Source: Polyangium sp. y55x31 (lineage in GTDB: Bacteria > Myxococcota_A > Polyangia > Polyangiales > Polyangiaceae). From it: a stretch of DNA of 64,000 nt. Every line of letters starts with the position of its first letter. Position 1 is the first letter of the stretch. The notes beneath the pieces are model-generated. The model did no database searches. It was not told the origin of the DNA and worked only from the letters and a program-made list of their open reading frames with translations. Of this stretch, positions 27,201 through 34,808 are shown in pieces. The position numbers and the translations under genes are program-made. The stretch spans positions 124,001-188,000 of the forward strand of contig NZ_JARZHG010000001.1 of assembly GCF_029946505.1 (NCBI RefSeq), read 5' to 3'.

Positions 27201-30200
27201 GAGCGCCGCGTCCTTCTCCGCTTGCGTGCGACGCCACCGTCGGAGCGATGGCAACGCGGCCGCGAGCGACGCCTGCTGCGTGGCCTCGTCGACCCCCAGC
27301 AAGGCATGGACCGCGTCGGCATCCTCGCTCTCGACGGCGTCCCAGAAGCGCGCCTCGACAGCAGAGGGCTCACCGGCGCCACTCGCTGCAAGCGCGCGTG
27401 ACGGTGTGGTGAGCCAGTACCGATCGTGCTGGAACGCGTACGTCGGGAGCACGACGCGGCGCGGCGCGTACGGCGCGAAAAACGCCTGCCAGTCGACGAG
27501 GCTACCGCGCGCAAAAATCCCGCCGAGCGCTGCGGCGAGCGCACGCGTCTCCGGCGTGCCTCTGCGAAGCGCTGGGATGAACACGACGCGCTCGTCGGCG
27601 CCGTCGAGAAGACAATCCGGCCCCAGGCCGGAGAGCGTTCCTTTGGGCCCGAGCTCGAGGAAGTTCGTCACGCCAGCCGCTTCGAGCGACCGTACGCCTT
27701 CGAACCAACGGACGACGTGGCGGACGTGACGAACCCAGTACTCGGGGTTGCAAAGCTCCTCGTCGGTCGCGAGCTTGCCCGTCACGTTGGAGATGATCGG
27801 GAGGGTGGGCCGGTTCGCGCGCACGCCCTGGAGAACGCGGCGGAAGGCGTCGAGCATCGGGGCGATCCGGGGCGAATGGAACGCATGCGAGACGACGAGG
27901 CGTGTCGTCTTTCGCCCGAGGGCGATCGCTCGTTCGGCGACGGCCGTCACGGCGTCCTCGTCGCCTGCGATCACCGTCGACATCGGCCCGTTGAGCGCTG
28001 CGATGTCGACACGACCGCCATGCGCGTCGAGCCAGGGCAGCACCTCGGCCTCGGACGCCTGAAGCGCGATCATGGCGCCGCCGGCGGGCAGCTCTTGCAT
28101 GAGCCGCCCCCGCGCCGCGACGATCGTGCATGCGTCCTCGAGCGAGAACACGCCCGCGACGTGAGCGGCGGAGAGCTCGCCGATCGAATGACCGGAGAGC
28201 AGGTCCGGACGAACACCCCAGGAAGAGACGAGCCTGTAGAGCGCAACCTCGACGGCGAACAGCGCGGGCTGGGCGAACGCGGTCTGATCGAGTCGCGCGG
28301 CGTCCGCGGACCCCTCCGGCGCGAAGAGCACCTCGCGCAGCGGGCGATCGAGGCTCCGATCGAAGAAGGCCGCGCATGCATCGAACGCGTCCCGGAACAC
28401 CGGGTACGCCTCGTAGAGCTGCTTGCCCATGCCCGCGTGCTGGCTGCCCTGCCCCGTGAAGAGGACGGCGAGCTTCCCCGCCCGGCGGCTGTCCCCGAAC
28501 GTGACGCCCGCCGGCCGCTCCGCGCGCGCGATCGCTCCGAGCGTGCCGACGAGCGCGTCGCGGTCCTCGGCCACCACCGCGGCCCTGTAGGCGAAATGCG
28601 TACGGCTGTTCGCCAGCGAGTGTGCGACGTCGAGGAGCGGTTCGTCCTGTCGTGTCGCGAGGTGCTCGCCGAGTCGCGCGGCCTGCGCGCGCAAAGCTTC
28701 GACACTCGCGCCGGAGATCAAGAAGGGAAGCGGCGCAACGTCCGCGACGGCCGCGCGGAGCGCGGGCACGTCTTCGGCGGGAGGCTCTTCGAGGATCACA
28801 TGAGCGTTCGTGCCGCTCAGGCCAAACGCCGAGACGGCGGCCCTGCGCGGACGCCCCTCGGTGCGTCGCGGCCACGGTGTGAGGGCATCGGTCACACGAA
28901 CGGGGAGCGCATCCCAGTCGATGTGAGGATTGCGCGGCGTCGTGTGCAACGTCGGCGGCAGTGCGTCATGGCGCAAGGCCGAGAGGACCTTCGCGACACC
29001 CGCGAGACCGGCGGCGGATTCGAGGTGCCCGAGGTTCGATTTGACGGCCCCGAGGAGGAGCGGCTGCTCCTTGGGACGTCCCTGGCCATACACCGCGGAG
29101 AGCGCCTGGACCTCGATCGGATCCCCGAGCGAGGTCCCCGTTCCGTGGCACTCGACGACGTCGATGTCCGCGGGCGAGAGCCCTGCGTCCTCGAGCGCGG
29201 CGCGCAGCACCTTCTGCTGGGAGGTGCCGTTCGGCGCGGTCAGCGCGCTGCTCGCGCCGTCATGGTTGACGGCGCTCCCGCGGACGACCGCGAGGATCGT
29301 CCTGCCATGCTCGCGCGCGTCCGAGAGCCGCTCCAGGGCGAGCACCACGACGCCCTCGCCGCGGCCGTATCCATCGGCCTTCGCGGAGAACGGCTTGCTG
29401 CGACCGTCGGGCGCGAGCGCGCGCGTGCGCGACAACAAGACGAAGCTCTCCGGCGCAGCCATCACCTGCACGCCCGCGGCGAGCGCGACGTCGCACTCGC
29501 CGCTCCGCAACGCGCGGCACGCGAGATGGAGCGCCACGAGCGACGACGAGCACGCCGTGTCCACCGAAAGCGCTGGCCCCTGAAGCCCCAGGATGAACGC
29601 GATGCGTCCCGCGGCGAACGATGCGTGCGTCCCGAGGAGCGCGTGCGCGTCCGCGTTCTGCACACCGTCCTGGAGCCGCTCGTACTCGCTCGGCCCCATC
29701 CCGACGAAGACGCCGGTGCGCGAATCTTTAAGGTCGAACGGTTTTACGCCGGCATCCTCCAGCGCTCGCCACGTTGCTTCGAGCAGGAGCCGGTGCTGGG
29801 GATCGAGGCTCTTCGCCTCGCGCGGGCTCAGGCCGAAGAACGCCGCGTCGAACCGATCGACCCGCTCGACGAACGCGGCCTCCTTCACGTAGCTCTTGCC
29901 GATCGCGTCCGGATCGGGATCGTAAAACCCTTCGAGCCCCCACCGGTTCGTCGGGACCGACGCGAGGGTATCCTCGGCGCGCGACAGGACACCGAAGAGG
30001 GTCGAAAGATCGACGCTGCCACCGGGCAGGTCGAGCCCGACACCCACGATGGCGATCGGCTCGTCGTCGGCCCTCGGCGTCGTGCGGACCTCCGCAGCGT
30101 CGGCGAGCACGCGACGGGGCGCACCAAGCGCGTCCGATAGTTTGTCCAACAAGAATCGGGCGACGTGGTCCGGCGACGGATGGTCGAACGCCAGCGTCGC

Positions 30201-33200
30201 GGGCAAGCTCACCCCCGTCGCGCGACGAAGCCGCTGCCGGAGACCGACCGCCATGAGCGAGTCGAGCCCGAGATCCATGAAGCCCGACAGCGGGTCGAGC
30301 CGCTGCGCGCTCTTGTGCCCGAGGACGATCGCCGTTTCTTGGAGCACCAACGAGACGAGCCGCGCCTTGCGTTCATGTTCTCCAACGGAGCGGAGCTCGA
30401 GCAGCAGATCCCCCGCGGCGCTCGCGCTGGCGGCGGACGTCGAAGGAGCATCCATCGCCGCCGACGCCTCGGGCATGCCGGCGAGGAGCGCACGCGGGCG
30501 TGCGGCCGCGAACCACGGAGCGAACCGCGACCAATCGATGTCGGCGACGACGATGGCGGACTCGCCATGCTCGAGCGAACGTTGCATCGCGCGCAGCGCG
30601 TCAACCGGCGCCATGGCGCGGAAGCCGCGGCGGCGGAGGTGCTCTTGCACGGAGGCCTCGGCGGCCATGCCCGCGCCGCCCCACATGCCCCACGCGATGG
30701 AGAGGCCCGTGAGGCCACTCCCCACGCGGTGCTCGACGAGCGCATCGAGAAACGCGTTCGCGGCGGCGTACGCGCCCTGATGACCGTTCCCGAGAACACC
30801 GGCGACCGAAGAGAACACGACGAACGCGTCGAGTGGAGCCGCAGCGAGCGCCTCGTGCAGATGCCACGCGCCCGCCGCCTTGCCCGCGACGATCCGCCGG
30901 AGCTCCTCCGCGTTCGTCTCTGCAAACGCTGTGTCGTTCGTGACGCCTGCCGCGTGAAACACGGAGCGGATGGGCGTCTGCTCCGCGTCGAGACGCCGGA
31001 CGAGCGCGTCGACCTCCGCGCGCTCGGCGACGTCACAAGCAACGAGGGTCACCTTCGCGCCGAGCGCCTCGAGCTCCGCGCCGAGCTCGCGCGCGCCCGG
31101 GGCATCCGCTCCGCGGCGGCTCGTGAGCACGATGTGCTCGGCGCCGAGCCTCGCGAGCCACCGCCCCACCTCGCTGCCGATCGAGCCGGTCCCTCCCGTG
31201 ACGAGGACGGTCCCGCGCGGACGAAACGCAGGCCTCTCCGCCTCGTCCTGGCGAGGCGCGCGGCCGAGCCGGCACGCATAGGTTGCGCTCCGACGCACGG
31301 CGATCTGATCCTCGCCTCCGCTGCCGAACAACGCGGCCACGAGGCGCGCGCGTCCTGCAGCGTCGAGCGGGCCGGCGATGTCGACGAGCCCACCCCAGCG
31401 CTCGGGATGTTCCAGGGCAAACACACGCCCGAGCCCCCACGAGAGGGCCTGCACCGGGTGCATCAACCGATCCGATCGGCCGATGCTGACGGCTCCGCTC
31501 GTCACGAAAAAGAGTGGCGCTTCGAGCCCGATGTCTCCGAGCGCTTGCGCGAGGGCGAGCGCACGAATCGACCCGAGCGAGAGGGCGGCCTCGCCGAACG
31601 CAGGCCGCTCGTCGAGCGAGAGCAGCGAGAACACCGCCCGCGGCGGCGCCGCGTCGGACCGGCCCGCGCGCAAGCTCGCGGCGATCCGTTCGCGATCGGC
31701 ATCCGCGTCGGAGAGCACGATGCTCTCGACACGAACGCCCCGCTCCTCCAGCGCTTCACGAAGGATCGTCTCGACGGAGCACGCCCGTTCGTGCTCCCCG
31801 AGGACGAGCCAGCACGTGCCTTCGAGGGCCCGCACCTCCGGGGGATCGAGGGGCTTCCATTCAATTCTGTATCGGAGGGAATCGAGCGCGGACTGCTCGC
31901 GGAGCCTTTGCCGCCACCTCGACAGGACGGAGACCGTCGTATCGAGCGCCAAGCGCTCGCCGCCGTCGTCCACCCCGAGGACGGCCGAAACACGCCCGAA
32001 ATCGCCGCGCTCGACCGCCTCCCAGAAACCCGCCTCGTCGAGCGAATGCGCGCTCCCGCGCGGGAGGTCCTGCGCCGCGGTCCCCTCCAGCCAGTATCGC
32101 TCGCGCTGGAATGCGTACGTGGGCAGAGCGACGGGGCGCGCGGAGAGCGGCGCAAAAAACGCCGCCCAGTCCACGTCGACGCCGCGGGCGAAGAGCCCCG
32201 CGAGCGCCGAAAGCAAGGTCTGCACCCCATCGGCGTTCTTGCGGAGCGCCGGAAAAAACGCCGCCGCGCTCTCCTCCCCTTCCTCGGACAAACAGGCAGG
32301 GCCGAGCCCGCTCAAGACGCCCTGCGGGCCGAGCTCGAGGTACGTCCCCACCCCTTCGGCCTCCAACGTTCGCATGCCGTCGTGCCACCGCACGGCGCGC
32401 CTCGCGTGCGCGACCCAGTATTCGGCGCTGCAAAGCTCTTCGGCGGTCGCACGTTTCCCCGTCACGTTCGAGACGAGGGGGATCCGAGGGGCTCGAAATT
32501 CGAGGCCACGCACGGCGCGACGGAAGGCTTCGAGCATCGCGTCCATGCGAGGCGAATGGAAGGCGTGCGAGACCGAGAGCCGTGTCGTTTTACGCCCCAT
32601 GGCGCGCACGATCGCCTCGACGGCGAGCACGGCGTCTTCGTCCCCGGCGATGACGGTGGCCTCGGGGCCATTCTGCGCCGCGATGTCCACGCGGCCGCCG
32701 TGCGCCGGGAGCCACGCGAGGACCTCCTGCTCGGTCGCCTGCAATGCGACCATGGCGCCTCCTTCGGGCAGCGCACCCATGAGACGCGCCCGCGCGGCGA
32801 CGAGCGCGCAGGCATCGTCGAGGGAAAACACCCCCGCGACGTGCGCGGCGACGATCTCGCCGATGGAGTGTCCGGCGAGCACGTCGGGCTTCACGCCCCA
32901 CGACGCGAGCAGCGCGTAAAGCGAAACCTCCAGCGCGAACAGCGCCGGCTGCGTGTATTGCGTCCTGTGCAGCGCGCCGCGATCCCCGGGCGCGTCGTTC
33001 GCGAGGACGAGCGCCGAGAGCGGCTCGTCGAGCAGCCCATCGAAGCGGCTGCACACGGCGTCGAACGTCTCGCGATACACGGGATACGTCTCGTAGAGCG
33101 CCCGCCCCATGCCGGCGTACTGGCTGCCCTGCCCGGTGAATAGCAGCGCGAGCTTTCCTGCGCGGCGACGTTGATCGGAGACGAGGCCCGGCGAGCGCTC

Positions 33201-34808
33201 GCCCCGCGCGAGGGCCGAGAGCGCATCACCCAGCGAACGACGGTCCTCCGCGATCACGACCGCCCTGTGCTCGAAATGGGTGCGGCGCGTCGCGAGCGAA
33301 TACGCGACGTCGGTCAGGCTCGACGCCGGGTGCGCCTCGACGTGCTCACCGAGCCGCGCGGCCTGCGCCTTCAGCGCCGCAGCGCTCCGCCCCGAAACGA
33401 GGAAAGGCAGCCACGCGGGCTCCTTCGCGCGGCCCGCGTCGGCTTTGGCGGGGGCCTCCTCGAGGAGGACGTGGGCATTCGTGCCGCTCAATCCGAACGA
33501 GGACACCCCGCCGAGCCTGCGGTTGCCCACGGGCGACCAGGGGATCGATTCGGCGAGGGGCGCAAGAGGCGTCCCCGCGATCCGGACACGCGGATTCAGG
33601 TGGCGCAGGTGCAAATTGGGGGGCAGCCGGCGCTGACCGAGGGCGAGCACGACCTTGATGAACCCGGCGATCCCCGCGGCCGCTTCGAGATGCCCGATGT
33701 TCGTCTTGAGCGCCCCGAGCCACAGCCGCGATCCATCCTTTCGCTCCGCGCCGAAGACGCTGCGGATCGCGTCCGTCTCGATGGGATCACCGAGGGACGT
33801 CCCCGTGCCGTGGCATTCGATGAAGCCCACCTCGTGCGGCTCGACGCGCGCATTGCGCAAGGCGTCGCGGAGCAGCGCCTCCTGCGCGAGCACGTTCGGC
33901 GCCGTGAGCCCCGTCGAGCGCCCATCTTGATTCACGGCCGACCCACGCACGAGGGCCAGGATCGTGTCGCCGTCGCGCTGCGCATCGGAGAGGCGCTTCA
34001 AGACGACGACGCCGGCGCCCTCGCCACGCACGAATCCATTGGCCGATGCGTCGAACGTCTTGCAGCGGCCCTCGGGCGAGAGCGCCTGCAAGAGCGCGAC
34101 CGCCGCCGTCGTCCGCTCCGAGAGAATGAGGTTGACCCCGCCCGCGAGCGCGAGATCGATCTCGCCGTCCCGCAGGCTCTGGCACGCGAGATGAACGGAC
34201 ACGAGGGAGCTCGAGCACGCCGTGTCCACCGTGACCGCGGGACCGCGCAGGCCGAGCACATACGAAAGCCTGCCCGCGGCCGTGCTGGCGAGGTTCCCCG
34301 TGAAATCTCCCGCGTCGCGCTCCTCGATCGGCCGCAGGCGCAAGCGCTGCCGATAATCGGTGAAGCACAACCCGACGTACACGCCCGTCCTCGAGCCGTG
34401 CAATCGTTCAGGGACGAATCCAGCGTTTTCGAGCGCCTCCCAGCTCACTTCGAGCAGCAAGCGTTGCTGGGGATCGAGGCTCTGCGCCTCGCGCGGCGAG
34501 ATGCCAAAGAACGCAGCGTCGAATCGATCGGGCTCGTCGTCGAGCAGCCCCGCCCACCGCGGCACGCCCTCGGGCCAGGGACCGAGCAGACGGCTCTCCG
34601 GCACCTCGCGGATCATGTCGGCGCCGGCGGCCATCGTGGCCCAGAACGTCTCCGGGCTCCGCCCGCCGGGGAACCTGCAACCGATACCGACGACGGCGAT
34701 CGGCTCGTGCGCCCTTGCCTCCAGCTCTGCGATGCGGCTCTTTGCGTTCCGGAGAGCGGTGAGCACCCGCTGGGGGTCCAATACCCCCGGACCAGCCTGA
34801 TCAGCCAC
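15219..34808 (-). CDS. Modular type I PKS B, four modules
   Basis: About 6529 residues when started at GTG 34808, which overlaps the PKS A stop by 8 nt and has AGGAGG (34815-34820) 6 nt upstream. An in-frame ATG at 34850 lacks this ribosome site. The N-terminus is a docking helix. Module 1: KS Cys198, AT Ser648 (GHSIG/HAFH, malonyl), KR about 1198-1380 without LDD, ACP Ser1516. Module 2: KS Cys about 1753, malonyl AT Ser about 2208, KR about 2759-2940 (A-type, Trp in AGVWG), ACP Ser about 3077. Module 3: KS Cys about 3312, malonyl AT Ser about 3768, atypical DH His4073, KR about 4541-4720 with LDD (B-type), ACP Ser4854. Module 4: KS Cys5090, AT Ser5540 in GHSQG with FASH (methylmalonyl-like), KR about 6088-6270 (A-type), ACP Ser6405. 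Modules 1, 2 and 4 have a helical dimerisation element before the KR. The C-terminal 120 residues are an acidic docking region. Expected additions are three hydroxy units, one of them alpha-methylated, plus the product of module 3. Confidence 0.97.
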   Translation of the reverse strand: MADQAGPGVLDPQRVLTALRNAKSRIAELEARAHEPIAVVGIGCRFPGGRSPETFWATMAAGADMIREVPESRLLGPWPEGVPRWAGLLDDEPDRFDAAFFGISPREAQSLDPQQRLLLEVSWEALENAGFVPERLHGSRTGVYVGLCFTDYRQRLRLRPIEERDAGDFTGNLASTAAGRLSYVLGLRGPAVTVDTACSSSLVSVHLACQSLRDGEIDLALAGGVNLILSERTTAAVALLQALSPEGRCKTFDASANGFVRGEGAGVVVLKRLSDAQRDGDTILALVRGSAVNQDGRSTGLTAPNVLAQEALLRDALRNARVEPHEVGFIECHGTGTSLGDPIETDAIRSVFGAERKDGSRLWLGALKTNIGHLEAAAGIAGFIKVVLALGQRRLPPNLHLRHLNPRVRIAGTPLAPLAESIPWSPVGNRRLGGVSSFGLSGTNAHVLLEEAPAKADAGRAKEPAWLPFLVSGRSAAALKAQAARLGEHVEAHPASSLTDVAYSLATRRTHFEHRAVVIAEDRRSLGDALSALARGERSPGLVSDQRRRAGKLALLFTGQGSQYAGMGRALYETYPVYRETFDAVCSRFDGLLDEPLSALVLANDAPGDRGALHRTQYTQPALFALEVSLYALLASWGVKPDVLAGHSIGEIVAAHVAGVFSLDDACALVAARARLMGALPEGGAMVALQATEQEVLAWLPAHGGRVDIAAQNGPEATVIAGDEDAVLAVEAIVRAMGRKTTRLSVSHAFHSPRMDAMLEAFRRAVRGLEFRAPRIPLVSNVTGKRATAEELCSAEYWVAHARRAVRWHDGMRTLEAEGVGTYLELGPQGVLSGLGPACLSEEGEESAAAFFPALRKNADGVQTLLSALAGLFARGVDVDWAAFFAPLSARPVALPTYAFQRERYWLEGTAAQDLPRGSAHSLDEAGFWEAVERGDFGRVSAVLGVDDGGERLALDTTVSVLSRWRQRLREQSALDSLRYRIEWKPLDPPEVRALEGTCWLVLGEHERACSVETILREALEERGVRVESIVLSDADADRERIAASLRAGRSDAAPPRAVFSLLSLDERPAFGEAALSLGSIRALALAQALGDIGLEAPLFFVTSGAVSIGRSDRLMHPVQALSWGLGRVFALEHPERWGGLVDIAGPLDAAGRARLVAALFGSGGEDQIAVRRSATYACRLGRAPRQDEAERPAFRPRGTVLVTGGTGSIGSEVGRWLARLGAEHIVLTSRRGADAPGARELGAELEALGAKVTLVACDVAERAEVDALVRRLDAEQTPIRSVFHAAGVTNDTAFAETNAEELRRIVAGKAAGAWHLHEALAAAPLDAFVVFSSVAGVLGNGHQGAYAAANAFLDALVEHRVGSGLTGLSIAWGMWGGAGMAAEASVQEHLRRRGFRAMAPVDALRAMQRSLEHGESAIVVADIDWSRFAPWFAAARPRALLAGMPEASAAMDAPSTSAASASAAGDLLLELRSVGEHERKARLVSLVLQETAIVLGHKSAQRLDPLSGFMDLGLDSLMAVGLRQRLRRATGVSLPATLAFDHPSPDHVARFLLDKLSDALGAPRRVLADAAEVRTTPRADDEPIAIVGVGLDLPGGSVDLSTLFGVLSRAEDTLASVPTNRWGLEGFYDPDPDAIGKSYVKEAAFVERVDRFDAAFFGLSPREAKSLDPQHRLLLEATWRALEDAGVKPFDLKDSRTGVFVGMGPSEYERLQDGVQNADAHALLGTHASFAAGRIAFILGLQGPALSVDTACSSSLVALHLACRALRSGECDVALAAGVQVMAAPESFVLLSRTRALAPDGRSKPFSAKADGYGRGEGVVVLALERLSDAREHGRTILAVVRGSAVNHDGASSALTAPNGTSQQKVLRAALEDAGLSPADIDVVECHGTGTSLGDPIEVQALSAVYGQGRPKEQPLLLGAVKSNLGHLESAAGLAGVAKVLSALRHDALPPTLHTTPRNPHIDWDALPVRVTDALTPWPRRTEGRPRRAAVSAFGLSGTNAHVILEEPPAEDVPALRAAVADVAPLPFLISGASVEALRAQAARLGEHLATRQDEPLLDVAHSLANSRTHFAYRAAVVAEDRDALVGTLGAIARAERPAGVTFGDSRRAGKLAVLFTGQGSQHAGMGKQLYEAYPVFRDAFDACAAFFDRSLDRPLREVLFAPEGSADAARLDQTAFAQPALFAVEVALYRLVSSWGVRPDLLSGHSIGELSAAHVAGVFSLEDACTIVAARGRLMQELPAGGAMIALQASEAEVLPWLDAHGGRVDIAALNGPMSTVIAGDEDAVTAVAERAIALGRKTTRLVVSHAFHSPRIAPMLDAFRRVLQGVRANRPTLPIISNVTGKLATDEELCNPEYWVRHVRHVVRWFEGVRSLEAAGVTNFLELGPKGTLSGLGPDCLLDGADERVVFIPALRRGTPETRALAAALGGIFARGSLVDWQAFFAPYAPRRVVLPTYAFQHDRYWLTTPSRALAASGAGEPSAVEARFWDAVESEDADAVHALLGVDEATQQASLAAALPSLRRWRRTQAEKDAALALRYHVTWKPLPDAGPSETRGTWLVVVGDEGARSSLAEAVERALREHGGEVVRLVLGDGDVDRRTLSARITEVSSAGVVFAGVVSLLSLDEAPSEGQAAMPRGLVRTLSLAQALLDVSVQAPLWVVTSGAVRVGRSDRCERPLGALSWGLGRVFGLEHPERWGGLVDVAGPLDERGRARLAGALVAQNGETEIALRSSGRYARRITRASREDDTSRSSYEPRGTILITGGTGALGAEVARWLAKRGATHLVLASRRGGEAPGAAELAAELGALGTRVTLAACDVADRGSVAALVEALDAAGSSIRAVFHTAGVVKLAPFAAVASAELASIVSGKAAGALHLHELLSERALDAFVVFSSIAGVWGSAHQAAYAAANTFLDALMEHRRQRGLAGTSIAWGMWDGSGMASDEAARSFMERRGVRPMAPPLALFCLDRALRSDDAAVTVADIDWPVFAPLFAAARTRAWLDDLPDARAALATEPARGTASDEPSVLCAALRPLPAHERVERMVRLVLVETAAVLGHADAEALDTRAGFMDLGVDSLMAVELRRRLRLVTGLPLPVTLTFDHPSPHHVALFLLDGLAASLGQTAPQAVDATAETVSSSNDEPIAIIGIGLRLPGGGVDLSTFFRFLAAGDDAVAQIPADRWDVGAFYDPNPEQSGKSYVREAALLDRIDLFDASFFGISPREAKNIDPQHRLLLEASWEALEDAGRRPGELKDSKTGVFVGIGAGDYGLLHAGAPDVEAYTVLGTNACFAAGRVAFTLGLQGPALSVDTACSSSLVALHLACRALRNGECDTALAAGVQVIAAPEPFVLLSRTRALAPDGRSKTFSAAADGYGRGEGVVVLALERLADARRHGRNILAVLRGSAVNHDGASSGITAPNGTSQQKVLRAALDDARLAPSDVDVIECHGTGTSLGDPIEVQALSAVYGAGRSKEEPLLLGAVKTNVGHLESAAGITGVVKMIAALRHGVLPPTLHTTPRNPHIDWDSLPVRVVDTLTPWPRRADGRPRRAAVSAFGLSGTNAHVILEEPPAEELPPAPASSKASRPLPLLLSGKTLGALQEQAARLRDHVEAHPELALADVAHSLANGRTHFEYRAAVVAEERSTLVETLGAIARAERPAGVTFGEHRKPRKLAFLFTGQGSQHPRMGKQLSEAHPVFRDALEACCAHFDTLLDRPLLDVLFAPEGSTDAALLDQTLYTQPALFALEVALHALVTSWGLRPDVLWGHSIGEIVAAHVAGVMTLEDACAVVAARARLMQELPPGGAMISLQASEAEVLPLLVEHQGRVDIASLNGPAATVIAGDEDAALAIAAKVTALGRKATRLAVSHAFHSPRMAPMLDAFQRVVEGIRLAPPSLPIISDVTGKRATEEELTSPAYWVRHVRHAVRWLDGMKTLEADGVSSFLELGPRGVLCGLGPDCLSADAGARATFFPALRKDTSETRSLVAALAGLFVHGHAVDWQAFFAPISRRLVALPTYAFQRERHWIERPRGRLTSLGAPAGRYPLSGVRTDLPDGSVLHTVDIGPGVQPYLTDHVVYGRIVIAGAFYLTILLAIAESHYPDQAIELRQVHFARVLAFAHASEHVTLHVQLTRLGGDAPGFSVVVCTRKDDEWTTHVTAVLAPVAPSAVSPRANLSPPSGDATPDEVSRLDAMLRTASVEFGARWWWLRRLDATRDRVGLGRFEAPEGVPSDDAPLPGGLVDNGFAFAQWIATLSAEGRSITRLPFAVDRFVWYGRRAVPTWVEHAILTENPAEAEVCRANLTFWDAEGAPVAHIDGFTNRRAPEERLLAGATSRDLFVVSWVEPQAPAHPPRPAPASIALLGAVDPAEQARLSRAFDHVSHYVDVDSLRAALDQGGDLPRHLLFCVEARPETDVDVAAEAHAATNRAVVWLQAILADARLAEHTLVVLTKRAVAAQPDEDVLDLAHAPLWGLVRTARIEHPDRVLAIVDIDESEPSLRALPAALSTGEIEFVLRDGVIRLPRLARASAPRDLAPISFPPGGTVLVTGGTGALGAEVARHLVEKRGVDRLLLVSQRGPEAKGAGALLEALRAAGAVVTLVACDVSDRHALKALLDGIPDEHPLTAVIHTAGVLDDGVLLSLTPERTSRVLRPKVDAALALHELTLGHELSAFVVFSSLTGLLGNAGQASYAAANTFLDALAARRRASGRRAVSLAYGPWAEGGMAARLSTADRERMRRRGFSLLSKEEGLALLDAALGWDAPLVVGAHIDVAASGAQADGIPEMLRGLVRAAPRRNAASEASAAPTAIKQRLVSLSEPERERVLVELVRKEAAAVLGAKSQAVDPDRPLQDLGLDSLMAIELRNRLGAETGLRLPATLLFDHPTPTALAKLLRSEILGEEEAVAPVVAPSPAAGTTGEHEPIAIIGIGCRYPGGVESPEDLWRLVREGTDAIGPFPSDRGWDVDAVYDPDPEAKGKIYVREGGFLRRPDLFDPGFFGLSPREAIYLDPQQRLMLETSQEAIERAGIDVTSLNESPTGVFVGVCYNDYELIVPGPREAEDAYPAMGTSTAIASGRIAYTFGLQGPTVTVDTACSSSLVAIHLACQALRNGECSLALAGGATVFATPEPLLVFARMKALSPDGRCRAFSADANGAGWGEGAGMLLLERLSDAIRNNHPILALVRSSALNQDGRSQGLTAPNGPSQRRVIRQALAAAKLSPGEIDAIEAHGTGTPLGDPIEAEALLGVYGRSHSSEAPLWLGTLKSNIGHTQAAAGVGGVIKMVLAMQNDLLPRTLHADPLSQHIDWSSGSLRILAEAVPWKRNGRPRRAGVSSFGVSGTNAHVIIEEAPFGYETAPLPATAPSRSLVLPLSGKTERALRMQAERLAGHLASHPEMDLADVAFSLATTRAHLEHRAAIVARERESAREALDALAAGRPDRRAVQGRAAGSGRVVFVFPGQGSQWAGMAVPLLETSDVFRASIEACERALAPHVDWSLGQVLRGEAGAPSMDRMDVVQPVLFAVMVSLAALWRSFGVEPDAVVGHSQGEMAAAYVAGGLSLEDAARVVALRSRALMKVAGRGAMASVELPVSALAERLHRHGGLVEVAAINGPTSTVVSGETAAIDALLAELEKDSIFARKVRVDFASHCAQVDPLREELLEALAPISPRRPTLPFHSTVDVGAPSEGMFDAAYWYRNLRSTVRFAEATRLLLDTGHRVFIEVSPHPVLNLSLQASLDAAEEVGVVIGTLQREEGGFDRMLSAFAELHAQGVAVDWARVLPPARKVLLPTYAFQRERYWSSVRAARGAEGGPATAQPIDQRFWAAVERADVEALAGSLGLVDDSQRASLAAVLPALSTFHGKSRERDALDACRYRIAWRPWTSDSKDRLQGRWLLVVPPGVEKAPLEVAVERALVDGGAEVVVVRLADDAMDVAALAAALSNAMGQGASPGGVVSLVPQDGEPREAAPGLPRCAASAFTLLQAFVEAKLDVRLWLVTSGAVSTGPNDPLRAPEQALVWGLGRAISMEHPSRVGGLIDVARGLDGSVLARLVSVLGHGGGEDQFALRSDGIRVRRLVRAPLGNATAARAFEPSGAVLVTGGTGALGSEVARWLAKHGARHLVLTSRRGGDTPGAASLAAELEGLGARVTLAACDTQDRSALSALVDRLESEGTPIRAVFHAAGVSHQKPLVETSLDAFAGAVSGKAIGAWRVHEVFAGRPLDVFVMFASIAGVWGSANQGAYAAANAFLDALAEHRRGLGLAGTSIAWGLWEGRGMGADEVTQDRLRRLGIGALPIGRALQAMQEAIEHDEANVTVADVNWTRFVPSFTAARPRPLLAELPEAQKALEAPVEDRREAGSEPELLTELQPLTERERLERLVTLVRNVTGSVLGHADGAAIDARAGFTNLGLDSLMALELRRRLERATGVKLPATLAFDHPSPHRAAAFLAKTLQQALHEEKKQEPSVSASDLSDQEIRKLLGRVSISMLRKGGLLDALLSLAEPGPAEEAPSVAVTDLEAFDDDALIAAASSLLEEK
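21830..22720 (-). other. Noncanonical DH-like domain of PKS B module 3
   Basis: DH-like region between the malonyl AT and the B-type KR. The catalytic His4073 lies in [10 protein letters not shown], where Ala replaces the conserved Pro. The second motif is LVDNGFAFAQW, which retains Asp but lacks the Gln/His of DxxxQ/H. It shares ARWWWL and overall layout with the DH-like domain of PKS C module 1. Both sit beside B-type KRs, the stereochemistry known to feed dehydratases, which argues that they still act on the beta-hydroxy intermediate. Confidence 0.8.
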
